Shown here: in pieces, positions 1 to 7,249 of the stretch
How the letters are laid out: each line of letters opens with the position of its first letter
Position numbering within the stretch: the first letter of the stretch is position 1
Assembly: GCA_023410645.1 (NCBI GenBank)
Contig: JAEYPQ010000065.1
Coordinates: forward strand, 62,001 to 126,000
Origin: Bacillota bacterium
Lineage (GTDB): Bacteria; Bacillota; Clostridia; TANB77; CAG-465
DNA: 64,000 nt
Reading direction: 5' to 3'
Made by a program: the position numbers and the translations under genes
The notes under the pieces: model-generated
What the model was told of the DNA's origin: nothing
Seen by the model: only the letters and a program-made list of their open reading frames with translations
The model's database searches: none

Positions 1-881
1 GAAGACTTGCACCAGAGGCTAAGGTAGCATATGCGCATGGACAAATGGATCCACATCAAATAGAAGATATTATGATAAAATTTATTAATCATGAGCTAGA
101 TGTAATTGTTTGTACAACGATACTAGAATCTGGCATTGATATACCAAATGCAAATACAATAATTATTGAAAATTCAGATAAACTTGGACTTGCACAGCTA
201 TATCAAATTAGAGGGAGAGTAGGAAGATCAAATAGAATTGCATATGCATATATAACTTATCAAAAAAATAGACAGATATCTGAAATATCAGAAAAGAGAT
301 TAAAGGCAATAAGTGATTTTACTGAATTTGGTAGTGGATTTAAAATAGCACTTAGAGATTTAGAAATACGTGGAGCAGGTAATATGCTAGGTCGTGAGCA
401 ACATGGACATATGGCAAAAGTTGGTTATGAAATGTATTTGACATTACTTGAAAGAGCTATAAAAGAAGAAAAAGAAGGAAATCATGATGCAAAAGATGAA
501 GTTCAAAAAGAAGTTAAGATTGAACTTAATGTATCTGCATACATAAGTGATAATTATATAAAAAATCAAGTTCAAAAAATTTCTATGTATCAAAGAATAT
601 CAGATATTCAGGATAAAGAATCTTCTCTTGATGTAATTGATGAATTACTTGATAGATATGGTGATATTCCAAAAGAGACAGAGAATTTAATAAAAATAGT
701 CGAAATTAGAAATATTGCAAGAAAACTTGGCATTACAAGAATATATCAGGATGCTAATTATGTAATTGTTTCACCTGGCAATTTCAAAATTGATATTTCA
801 GGTAGCAATGATATACTAATTAAAGTACAATTTGAATTAGAAAAACAATATGAATTATTTAGTAGATTACATCAAAATTAA
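1..881 (+). CDS. mfd: Transcription-repair coupling factor Mfd, C-terminal part (5' truncated by window edge)
   Basis: Open from base 3 to the stop at 881 (292 codons); the start lies outside the window. Mfd is an ATP-dependent DNA translocase that removes RNA polymerase stalled at lesions and recruits UvrA. The visible part begins inside the second helicase lobe (AYAHGQM). It contains the superfamily 2 motifs CTTILESGIDIPNANT and QLYQIRGRVGRS, then DLEIRGAGNMLG, followed by the C-terminal TRCF domain. These motif strings are shared with RecG, but the long C-terminal extension and the PrsA-type gene downstream, a common Clostridia order, fit Mfd. uvrC, another repair gene, starts at the far end of the window but is not linked. 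Confidence 0.95.
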   Translation, partial: RLAPEAKVAYAHGQMDPHQIEDIMIKFINHELDVIVCTTILESGIDIPNANTIIIENSDKLGLAQLYQIRGRVGRSNRIAYAYITYQKNRQISEISEKRLKAISDFTEFGSGFKIALRDLEIRGAGNMLGREQHGHMAKVGYEMYLTLLERAIKEEKEGNHDAKDEVQKEVKIELNVSAYISDNYIKNQVQKISMYQRISDIQDKESSLDVIDELLDRYGDIPKETENLIKIVEIRNIARKLGITRIYQDANYVIVSPGNFKIDISGSNDILIKVQFELEKQYELFSRLHQN

Positions 882-894
882 TTTTTAAATTTCG

Positions 895-923
895 TTGACA
901 AATAAATACATTAATGATATACT
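895..923 (+). promoter_or_regulatory. Sigma-A-type promoter of the PrsA-like gene
   Basis: TTGACA at 895-900, a 17-nt spacer, and TATACT at 918-923. It lies between the mfd stop and the next start, so the foldase gene can be transcribed independently of mfd. Confidence 0.75.
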
Positions 924-969
924 AGTACCGTACAATTAGAAATAAATATGTAGAAAAGGGGAAATGAAA

Positions 970-2130
970 ATGGAAGAAACAAATGGAGCAATAATTGAAA
1001 AAGATGTTGCCAAGAAGATGAGATCTGGTGGAAATGATAAAATAATAATAATTTCTATAGTAGTTGGAGTTATTTTAATTGCAGCAGCACTATTTGGAGT
1101 AGTTTATTACAAAACAAATATGGAGAGCATTGTAAAATTTGATGGTGGAAGCGTATCAAAAGCTGAGTTTACTGTATATTATAAGACATTTGCACCAATG
1201 CTTCAATATTATGGATATCCAGAATCTGCAATAGGTTCACAAATTGCAAATAAGGCTGCAATTGATAAGATATTATTAAAAGAAGCAAAAGATGCCGGAG
1301 TAACATTATCTGATGAAGATAGAAAAACAGTTGATGATACTTTCAATGATAAAGATAAAGTTGCATCTTTTGTTGAACAAGGTATAGATGTATCACTTAT
1401 GAAAGAATTATATTATAATGATTATATTATATCTGCATATATTGAAAAATTAAAATCTGAAGCTAAACCAGAAGATATTCTTGCATATATAAAGACAATT
1501 TATGGTGAAGATGCTGATTATAACGAATACAACACAAGTCATATATTATTTAAAACAACTGATAGTTCAACTGGCTCAGAAATGACTGACGAACAAAAAG
1601 CAACAGTAAAAGCAAAAGCAGAAGGTGTACTTGCAAGAGTAAAAGCTGGTGAAGATTTTGCTACACTAGCAAAAGAATTCTCTGAAGATGGAACAGCTTC
1701 AGCAGGTGGTAAATTTACAATGTACATGGATGATTCTGTTTACAAAGAATATTCAGATGCTGTAAAAACTCTAAAAGCAGGTGAATTATACGCTACTTTA
1801 GTTAAAACTGAAGCAGGATATCATATTATAAAATTAGATTCTATCGTTGAAAATGGTAGATCAAATAGTAATACTGAAAAAGAAGAATTTGTAAATAATA
1901 ATATAAATACTTTAAGTACTTCAAAAAATGTAAGTTTCGATGAAGCAAAATTAAATAAATTAATTGAACAAATTACTGGTACAAAAGTAACTGATGACAC
2001 AAATACAGGAAACGGTACAGATGATGGTACAGGAACAGATACTAATACAGATACTAATACAGATACAAACACTGATAATAATACTGATACAAATACAGAT
2101 ACTGGAACTGATACACAAACACAACAATAA
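970..2130 (+). CDS. Membrane-anchored PrsA-type peptidyl-prolyl isomerase (parvulin family)
   Basis: Extracytoplasmic foldase, 386 aa. A single membrane segment lies at about residues 25-46 and there is no lipobox cysteine, so it is anchored by a TM helix rather than lipid as in Bacillus PrsA. A SurA-N-like helical region follows. The parvulin rotamase domain is at roughly 187-285, with SHILFKT, FATLAKEFSEDG, AGGKF and GYHIIKLD. The last 45 residues are a Thr/Asp/Asn low-complexity tail (repeated DTNT). The start at 970 has the AAAAGGGG Shine-Dalgarno 8 nt upstream; the ATG at 964 is only 2 nt from it and is less likely. By family it should help exported proteins fold outside the membrane. 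Confidence 0.88.
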   Translation: MEETNGAIIEKDVAKKMRSGGNDKIIIISIVVGVILIAAALFGVVYYKTNMESIVKFDGGSVSKAEFTVYYKTFAPMLQYYGYPESAIGSQIANKAAIDKILLKEAKDAGVTLSDEDRKTVDDTFNDKDKVASFVEQGIDVSLMKELYYNDYIISAYIEKLKSEAKPEDILAYIKTIYGEDADYNEYNTSHILFKTTDSSTGSEMTDEQKATVKAKAEGVLARVKAGEDFATLAKEFSEDGTASAGGKFTMYMDDSVYKEYSDAVKTLKAGELYATLVKTEAGYHIIKLDSIVENGRSNSNTEKEEFVNNNINTLSTSKNVSFDEAKLNKLIEQITGTKVTDDTNTGNGTDDGTGTDTNTDTNTDTNTDNNTDTNTDTGTDTQTQQ

Positions 2131-2142
2131 TAGGAGAATTAG

Positions 2143-2961
2143 ATGGATATAATAACAAGTAAATCTAATGAGAATGTTAAGTTTATTAAAAGTTTAAATG
2201 ATAAAAAGTTTAGATATAATAACAGATCATTCTATTTAGAAGGAATAAAAGTTATAGATGAAGTCTTAAAATTAGATAGAGCGATAAACATTAAGTTTAT
2301 CGCTTATTCTAAAGATATACTTGAAAATTTAAATGGTGGTAACGAGATATTAATAAAAATATTTGAATATTCAAAAAAGACTAATCTAAAAATATTGGAA
2401 TTCAAAAAAGAAATATTTGAGTATATGACTGATACGATTACTCCACAAGGAATACTGACAGTACTTGAAATGCCAAATTATAATATAAATGATTTATTGA
2501 AAGAAAATAGTTCGAATATATTAATACTTGATAAAGTTCAGGATTCAGGGAATATTGGCACAATAATTAGAACAGCAGATGCCTTTGGAGTTAATTTAGT
2601 ATTATGCACTGAGGGAACTACTGATATATATTCTCCAAAAGTATTAAGATCTACAATGGGCTCAATACTTAGAGTTAAAGTTTTATATATAAAAGAAAAT
2701 TACAAAGAGATTTTGGAAAATATAAGAAAATCAAAAATAAAGATAATTGGTACTTCACTTAATACAAATAAATATATAAAAGATATAGACTTTAAAGGAA
2801 AATATGCTTTCATAGTCGGTAATGAGGCAAATGGAGTAAGTGAAGAAATAAATAATTTATGTGATGAATTTATAAAAATTCCAATGACAAATAGTGCTGA
2901 ATCTTTAAACGTTGGTATTGCAACAGGAATTATTTTATATGAACAGTTTAATAATAAATAA
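2143..2961 (+). CDS. TrmH/SpoU family RNA methyltransferase
   Basis: SAM-dependent 2'-O-ribose methyltransferase of the SPOUT class, 272 aa. The three knotted-fold motifs are present: motif 1 DSGNIGTIIRTADAFG (about 132-147), motif 2 IVGNEANGVS (about 223-232) and motif 3 IPMTNSAESLNVGIATGI near the C-terminus. An N-terminal substrate-binding region precedes them, as in YsgA/RlmB-like enzymes. It starts 12 bases after the PrsA-like stop with AGGAG upstream, so the two are probably co-transcribed. The target nucleotide (rRNA or tRNA) cannot be told from the sequence. Confidence 0.9.
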   Translation: MDIITSKSNENVKFIKSLNDKKFRYNNRSFYLEGIKVIDEVLKLDRAINIKFIAYSKDILENLNGGNEILIKIFEYSKKTNLKILEFKKEIFEYMTDTITPQGILTVLEMPNYNINDLLKENSSNILILDKVQDSGNIGTIIRTADAFGVNLVLCTEGTTDIYSPKVLRSTMGSILRVKVLYIKENYKEILENIRKSKIKIIGTSLNTNKYIKDIDFKGKYAFIVGNEANGVSEEINNLCDEFIKIPMTNSAESLNVGIATGIILYEQFNNK

Positions 2962-3017
2962 ATTATAAAAAATAAAAATTTTAGAATATTTTGTATAAAA
3001 AAATGTAAATTGCAAAT

Positions 3018-3126
3018 TATAATAACAAGTACATCAAAGTTGATGTGCGAAATAAATAGCTATGCACTTTTATGGCTATTTCACACAATACAAGGACAGA
3101 TATTATTCTTCTGTCCTTGTATTTTT
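3018..3126 (+). ncRNA. Candidate small structured RNA with its own terminator
   Basis: A gene-free stretch holds a TATAAT (3018-3023), then three hairpins in a row. The first is an ACATCAA/TTGATGT stem at 3031-3046. The second is a GAAATA...TAGC/GCTATTTC stem at about 3049-3083. The third is a perfect 13-bp terminator stem (3088-3100 with 3110-3122) followed by Ts. No good -35 sits at 17 nt; TTGTAT at 2991 is 21 nt away. It could instead be only the 3' UTR of the methyltransferase mRNA. It matches no RNA family I recognise. Confidence 0.4.
3088..3126 (+). terminator. Rho-independent terminator
   Basis: Perfect 13-bp stem ATACAAGGACAGA / TCTGTCCTTGTAT with a 9-nt loop and a following T-run. 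It ends the prsA-trmH unit or the small RNA candidate. Confidence 0.85.
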
Positions 3127-3179
3127 ATATATTATTAAATATAGAGATATTAAAATATAGAAAATTCTACTTAAATTTC

Positions 3180-3208
3180 TTGATGTTTACATAAAAAAGT
3201 GGTATAAT
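3180..3208 (+). promoter_or_regulatory. Sigma-A-type promoter of the 3303 gene
   Basis: TTGATG at 3180-3185, a 17-nt spacer, TATAAT at 3203-3208. The ~90-nt leader that follows contains a TTTAGATAA/TTATCTAAA hairpin near 3235-3262. Confidence 0.7.
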
Positions 3209-3302
3209 CAATTTGAATAGTTAAAATCGAAAGTTTAGATAATTTTAAACTTTATCTAAATTAATTTGATTGATTCTATATAAAAAGTAGGAGGGTCTAA
3301 TT

Positions 3303-3542
3303 ATGTTAAATATTCCAACAGCAAGTGAAATAAGGAATAAAATTTCTAGCGATGAATGGAAATCTAAGGTTGAAGAAGCGATTAAAAAAATGTATGAACA
3401 AGGTGAAGATTCAATTGTAATTGAAGGAACAGTACCATCAAAGCTAAAAGCGGAATTGGAAAGGGAACCATATTTTTTCAAAGTAACATATGGTGATAAT
3501 CATAAGAATGAGTATTTTACAACGATAAGTGCTAAAAAATAA
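3303..3542 (+). CDS. Small hypothetical protein (79 aa)
   Basis: I do not recognise this protein. It is short, soluble and charged, with a predicted helical first half (EIRNKISSDEWKSKVEEAIKKMYEQG) and a strand-rich second half ending YFTTISAKK. There is no signal peptide or TM segment. It has a strong AGGAGG site, its own promoter at 3180-3208 and its own terminator at 3552-3587, so it is a monocistronic gene and not a shadow. The helix-then-strand layout resembles small nucleic-acid-binding or antitoxin-like proteins, but nothing specific supports that. Confidence 0.75.
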   Translation: MLNIPTASEIRNKISSDEWKSKVEEAIKKMYEQGEDSIVIEGTVPSKLKAELEREPYFFKVTYGDNHKNEYFTTISAKK

Positions 3543-3551
3543 AAGTAAAAG

Positions 3552-3587
3552 AACAAGTTTCTAAGAAATTAGAAGCTTGTTTTTTCT
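3552..3587 (+). terminator. Rho-independent terminator
   Basis: 13-bp stem AACAAGTTTCTAA / TTAGAAGCTTGTT (one G-U pair), 4-nt loop, then a run of six Ts. Confidence 0.85.
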
Positions 3588-3712
3588 ATATATAAAATAT
3601 TATATTTATAAATTTATTAAAAACAATCGTAATTTTATAAATAAATTTATATAGTAAATATATATAGTAAATATTTAATTAATTTAATTATATCAATATT
3701 TGCTCTAAAATA

Positions 3713-3741
3713 TTGAAAATCAAGCAAAAAAGTTATATAAT
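3713..3741 (+). promoter_or_regulatory. Sigma-A-type promoter of DUF4321-radC
   Basis: TTGAAA at 3713-3718, 17-nt spacer, TATAAT at 3736-3741. Upstream, 3590-3712 is AT-rich with a short direct repeat of TATATAGTAAATA and no gene. Confidence 0.7.
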
Positions 3742-3785
3742 ATGTCCATATAAAGATATACATACAAAAGAAAAGGAGAAGATTA

Positions 3786-4046
3786 ATGAAAAGAGTAATA
3801 GTAATAATATTTGCAATACTTGGCATAGTTTTAGGAATTGCATTTGGAGAATCTGTGGCAACAGTAAAAGGCTTAGAATGGTTATCACTTGGAGGAGAAC
3901 TTGGTTTTAAAACTCCAATTGTATTAGATTTGAATTTTCTTCAATTTACAATAGGTTTTTGGTGTAAAATTAATTTGGCTGGGGTTTGGGGATTGGTAAT
4001 ATTTTCTTTAGCATCAAAGAAAGTTTTAGATTGGCTAAAAATATAA
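3786..4046 (+). CDS. DUF4321-family small membrane protein
   Basis: 86 aa with two hydrophobic helices, one at the N-terminus (VIVIIFAILGIVLGIAFGE) and one near the C-terminus (LAGVWGLVIFSLA). Between them is a short extracytoplasmic loop with LDLNFLQFTIGFWCKINL. The pattern and position immediately before radC and mreB match the DUF4321 family seen in Clostridia; the function is unknown. Preceded by GGAGAAG. Its end overlaps the start of radC by 16 bases, so the two are translationally linked. The neighbourhood hints at a role near the divisome or elongasome, which is inference only. Confidence 0.8.
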   Translation: MKRVIVIIFAILGIVLGIAFGESVATVKGLEWLSLGGELGFKTPIVLDLNFLQFTIGFWCKINLAGVWGLVIFSLASKKVLDWLKI

Positions 4047-4729
4047 AAAAATTACCGTTAAATGACAGACCTTATGAGAAATTGGAACTACTGGGGTCTG
4101 AAAATTTAACAAATTCTGAATTACTTGCAATAATAATAAAAACTGGAAAAAAGAATAAGAGTTGTATTGAAATTGCACAGGAGATATTAAATATAAATGA
4201 TAATTTACATGATATTAGTGATTTAGAATATTTATCTTCAATTTCAATGGAGGAACTAAGACATTATGATGGAATTGGTAAAGTTAAATCAATTCAAATA
4301 AAGGCAGTAGTTGAATTATCAAAAAGAATGTCAAAAGTATATGGAAAAACAAGAAGAAAAATAAATAATCCAAAGGATGTTTTTAATTTACTAAATTCAT
4401 CTTATCTTGGAAAAAAGCAAGAATGTTTAAAAACTATAATACTGAATAAGAAAAATGAAGTAATATCAATAAATACAAATGCAATTGGGAATAATGATAG
4501 TATAACTATTGGATTAAAAGAAATATTAAGTGAACCAATAAAACAAATGGCTCATTCAATAATACTTTCACATAATCATCCAAGTGGAACTCTTATACCT
4601 AGCAAGCAAGATATTAGTTTTACCAAAAATGTTTATGAACATGCTAAAATTTTTAATATAAATTTACTTGATCATATAATAGTTGCAAACTCAGATTATA
4701 TAAGTTTGAAAGAACAAGGTTATATATAA
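4031..4729 (+). CDS. radC: RadC/YeeS-type JAB domain protein
   Basis: 232 aa from the TTG at 4031, which gives the usual RadC beginning (NIKKLPLNDRPYEKL). The N-terminal half is a UPF0758-type helix-hairpin-helix region (ELLAIIIKTG, YDGIGKVKSIQIKAVVEL). The C-terminal half has the JAB/MPN metal motif HNHPSG...PSKQD near residues 180-192. Despite the name, RadC has no proven repair role. It overlaps the DUF4321 gene, and an earlier TTG at 3986 would add 15 residues. It sits directly upstream of mreB, the order common to Firmicutes. Confidence 0.88.
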   Translation: MAKNIKKLPLNDRPYEKLELLGSENLTNSELLAIIIKTGKKNKSCIEIAQEILNINDNLHDISDLEYLSSISMEELRHYDGIGKVKSIQIKAVVELSKRMSKVYGKTRRKINNPKDVFNLLNSSYLGKKQECLKTIILNKKNEVISINTNAIGNNDSITIGLKEILSEPIKQMAHSIILSHNHPSGTLIPSKQDISFTKNVYEHAKIFNINLLDHIIVANSDYISLKEQGYI

Positions 4730-4804
4730 TAATTACAAATGATTTTTTATAAACTAAAGCGAAAAATAATAAAATTTATGCAAAAATGAGAAAAGGTGGT
4801 AAAA

Positions 4805-5821
4805 ATGGGTATAATATCAAGAGATATAGGTGTAGATTTAGGAACATCATATATTAGAATATATGTAAAAGGAAGAGGCATAGTATTATCTGAGCCTTCA
4901 GTAGTAGCAATAAACAAAATAACAAATGAAGTTTTAGCAGTTGGAAACCAAGCAAAAGAAATGCTTGGTAGGACACCAGAAAATATTATAGCACTTAAAC
5001 CTTTAAAAGATGGTGTAATTGCAGATTTCAATGCTACAAGACTTCTTATACAAACTTTAATTTCGAAAGTAATACCAAAAAGTTTAATTTCAAGGCCTAG
5101 ACTTGTTGTTTCTGTTCCATCAGGTATAACTGATGTAGAAGAAAGGGCTGTTGAAGGTGTTGCGTATAAAGCAGGTGCCAAAGATGTTTATCTTATGGAA
5201 GAAGTTATGGCAGCTGCAATTGGTGCTGGACTTAGAATAGAACATCCAGAAGGTTCAATGATTATTGATATAGGCGGTGGAACAAGTGAAATAGCAGTAT
5301 TGTCACTTGGTGGAATTGTTGTATCGAATTCTACAAAGTACGCTGGTGAAAAACTGGATAAAGATATAATTGAATATGTAAAGCAAAAATTTAATATAAT
5401 AATAGGTGAAGTTGAAGCAGAAGAAGTAAAAAAACAAATTGGTGCAGCTACATCTGCTATGACTGAAGAAAAAATGAATGTTAAAGGTAGAAATTTAGCA
5501 AATGGTCTACCTCAAACTATTATACTTACTACTTCTAATATAAATGAAGCAATTATTGATAGTTTAAACGAAATAATAAGAGTTTTAAAAATAACATTAG
5601 AACAAACACCACCTGAACTTGCATCTGATATTATGGAAAGAGGCATAGTTATAAGTGGTGGTTGTGCTCAGATAAAAAATTTAGATAGATTTATTTCAAA
5701 TCAAGTTGGAATGCCAGTTTATCTTGCAGAAAATCCATCTGAATGTGTAGCAAAAGGTGTAGGAAGTGCACTTGAAAATATACAAGTTTTAAGAAAAGCT
5801 ATGAAAACTAGAAGAAAATAA
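4805..5821 (+). CDS. mreB: Rod shape-determining protein MreB
   Basis: Bacterial actin that forms membrane-bound filaments and guides lateral cell-wall synthesis. 338 aa, the usual length. Actin-fold nucleotide motifs are intact: phosphate 1 GVDLGTSYIRIY at the N-terminus, phosphate 2 DIGGGTSEIAVLS (about 154-166) and the adenosine motif ISGGCAQIKNLD near 280. The ATG at 4805 has AAAGGTGG 5 nt upstream; an in-frame GTG at 4796 lies inside that site. First gene of mreB-mreC-mreD-mrdA. It could be the Mbl or MreBH paralogue, but operon position favours MreB. Confidence 0.96.
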   Translation: MGIISRDIGVDLGTSYIRIYVKGRGIVLSEPSVVAINKITNEVLAVGNQAKEMLGRTPENIIALKPLKDGVIADFNATRLLIQTLISKVIPKSLISRPRLVVSVPSGITDVEERAVEGVAYKAGAKDVYLMEEVMAAAIGAGLRIEHPEGSMIIDIGGGTSEIAVLSLGGIVVSNSTKYAGEKLDKDIIEYVKQKFNIIIGEVEAEEVKKQIGAATSAMTEEKMNVKGRNLANGLPQTIILTTSNINEAIIDSLNEIIRVLKITLEQTPPELASDIMERGIVISGGCAQIKNLDRFISNQVGMPVYLAENPSECVAKGVGSALENIQVLRKAMKTRRK

Positions 5822-5836
5822 AAGTGGAGTGTAGTT

Positions 5837-6682
5837 ATGAATTATAGATATGATTTTGATAATAGAAAAAAGGATAAAAGAAAAAAGATAATATTTGTAG
5901 TTATATTTATAATTTTTGTAATTATATTTTCATCGTTCTTTTTTAAAAATAGTTCAAATGTTGTATTAAATAAAGTATTTAGTGTTATTTCGTATCCATT
6001 TGATTCTATATATAATATTACTCATGGATGGATGAATGGTATAAAAGGATATTTTTCAAATTCAAAAAAATTAAGTGAAGAAAATGAAAATTTAAAAATT
6101 CAAAATGAACAGTTACAATTAAAACTACTTGAGAGTCAAAAGGTATTAGATGAAAATAACTCTTTAAAAGAAATGTTAGAAATAAAAAAGGCCTTTCAAC
6201 ATTTTGAAATAAAGCTTTCAAATATAATTTTTAGAGAACATGATAATTGGACACAAACTTTTAAAATTGATATCGGAAGTAAAGACGGTGTTAAATTAAA
6301 TCAAGCCGTTGTTCATACTAACGGATTAGTTGGTTATATTTCAAAGGTTGAAGAAAGTACAAGTACTGTTACTACGATCCTAGATCCTATGGCGTCTGTT
6401 AGTGTAAATATAAGTACAATAAATGAGCCAGCAATTTTGCAAGGTGATTTAAGCTTAAAATCAAATAATAGACTAAAGCTTAATTTTATACCACTTGATG
6501 CAGAAGTTTCTATTGCAGATCAATTATATACATCTGGTCTTGGATCAACTTATCCTGGTTCAATTCCTGTTGGAAAAATTTCAGAAGTAATAAGTGGAAA
6601 AAATGATATAAACAGATATGCAATAGTTGAACCAAATGTAAATATAAGAACAATATCAGAAGTTGGAGTAATAATAAATTAG
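5837..6682 (+). CDS. mreC: Rod shape-determining protein MreC
   Basis: Bitopic membrane protein that links MreB to the periplasmic synthesis machinery. 281 aa: a basic N-terminus, a TM helix at about 18-37, a coiled coil at roughly 77-117 (LSEENENLKIQNEQLQLKLL) and the beta-rich MreC domain with VVHTNGLVGYISKV, TILDPMASVSV and YTSGLGSTYPGSIPVGKI. It begins 15 bases after mreB and is followed 15 bases later by mreD. Confidence 0.95.
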   Translation: MNYRYDFDNRKKDKRKKIIFVVIFIIFVIIFSSFFFKNSSNVVLNKVFSVISYPFDSIYNITHGWMNGIKGYFSNSKKLSEENENLKIQNEQLQLKLLESQKVLDENNSLKEMLEIKKAFQHFEIKLSNIIFREHDNWTQTFKIDIGSKDGVKLNQAVVHTNGLVGYISKVEESTSTVTTILDPMASVSVNISTINEPAILQGDLSLKSNNRLKLNFIPLDAEVSIADQLYTSGLGSTYPGSIPVGKISEVISGKNDINRYAIVEPNVNIRTISEVGVIIN

Positions 6683-6697
6683 AGAGAGGTAAAAATT

Positions 6698-7207
6698 TTG
6701 AAGAGGTTTCTTACAATTATATATATAATACTTTTAATAATACTTATATATTTCTTTCAAGTTGCAATAGTAGATAATAATAACCTATTTGGTGTAAAAC
6801 CAAATCTTATACTGATATCTTGTTTAATTGTAAGTATATGGTATGGACTTTATGCTGGAGCAATTTATTCATTTATTATTGGTATAATTACAGATATAAT
6901 ATTTGGAAATACATATGGACTTTTTACTATAAGCTATGTTATTACAGGTACATTAATTGGATTTTTTAATACAAATTATAGAAAAGAAAATAAAATGTCA
7001 CTTGTATACGTTACAATTATTGCTACTGCAATCTTTGAGATAGTAGAATACATATTTTACTTAATGAATACATCAACATACAGTAGTTTGTTATATCTAA
7101 TAAAACAAATTACTATTGGTTCAATTTTGAACATAGTAATAGTATATGTTTTGTATTCATTAGTATTAAAAATAGTAAATTACTTTGAAGATAGGATTAG
7201 AAATTAA
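6698..7207 (+). CDS. mreD: Rod shape-determining protein MreD
   Basis: 169-aa polytopic protein, with about five hydrophobic helices filling almost the whole sequence and the typical region NLFGVKPNLILISCLIVSI. Starts with TTG at 6698 behind GAGAGGT. MreD is the weakly conserved third member of the elongasome scaffold, so identification rests on topology, length and position between mreC and the PBP2 gene. Confidence 0.92.
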   Translation: MKRFLTIIYIILLIILIYFFQVAIVDNNNLFGVKPNLILISCLIVSIWYGLYAGAIYSFIIGIITDIIFGNTYGLFTISYVITGTLIGFFNTNYRKENKMSLVYVTIIATAIFEIVEYIFYLMNTSTYSSLLYLIKQITIGSILNIVIVYVLYSLVLKIVNYFEDRIRN

Positions 7208-7249
7208 AATTTTTAATTATAATATATATACCAAAGTGGGTGAAATAAC

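Noticed and set aside
1821..2072. Minus-strand open frame rich in Val/Ser opposite the 3' part of the PrsA-like gene
   Set aside because: It is the mirror of the DTNT-type repeat and the rotamase region; no ribosome site, and the plus-strand protein is clear.
1981..2127. Regular short repeats (AATACAGATACT-like) that could suggest a microsatellite or CRISPR
   Set aside because: They encode the Thr/Asp/Asn tail in frame; there are no spacers and no cas genes.
3713..3910. Plus-strand 65-codon frame overlapping the DUF4321 gene
   Set aside because: It begins inside the -35 of the promoter and lacks a ribosome site; DUF4321 is in another frame.
4747..5181. Minus-strand frame opposite the start of mreB
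   Set aside because: MreB is unmistakable on the plus strand; the antisense frame has no start signals.
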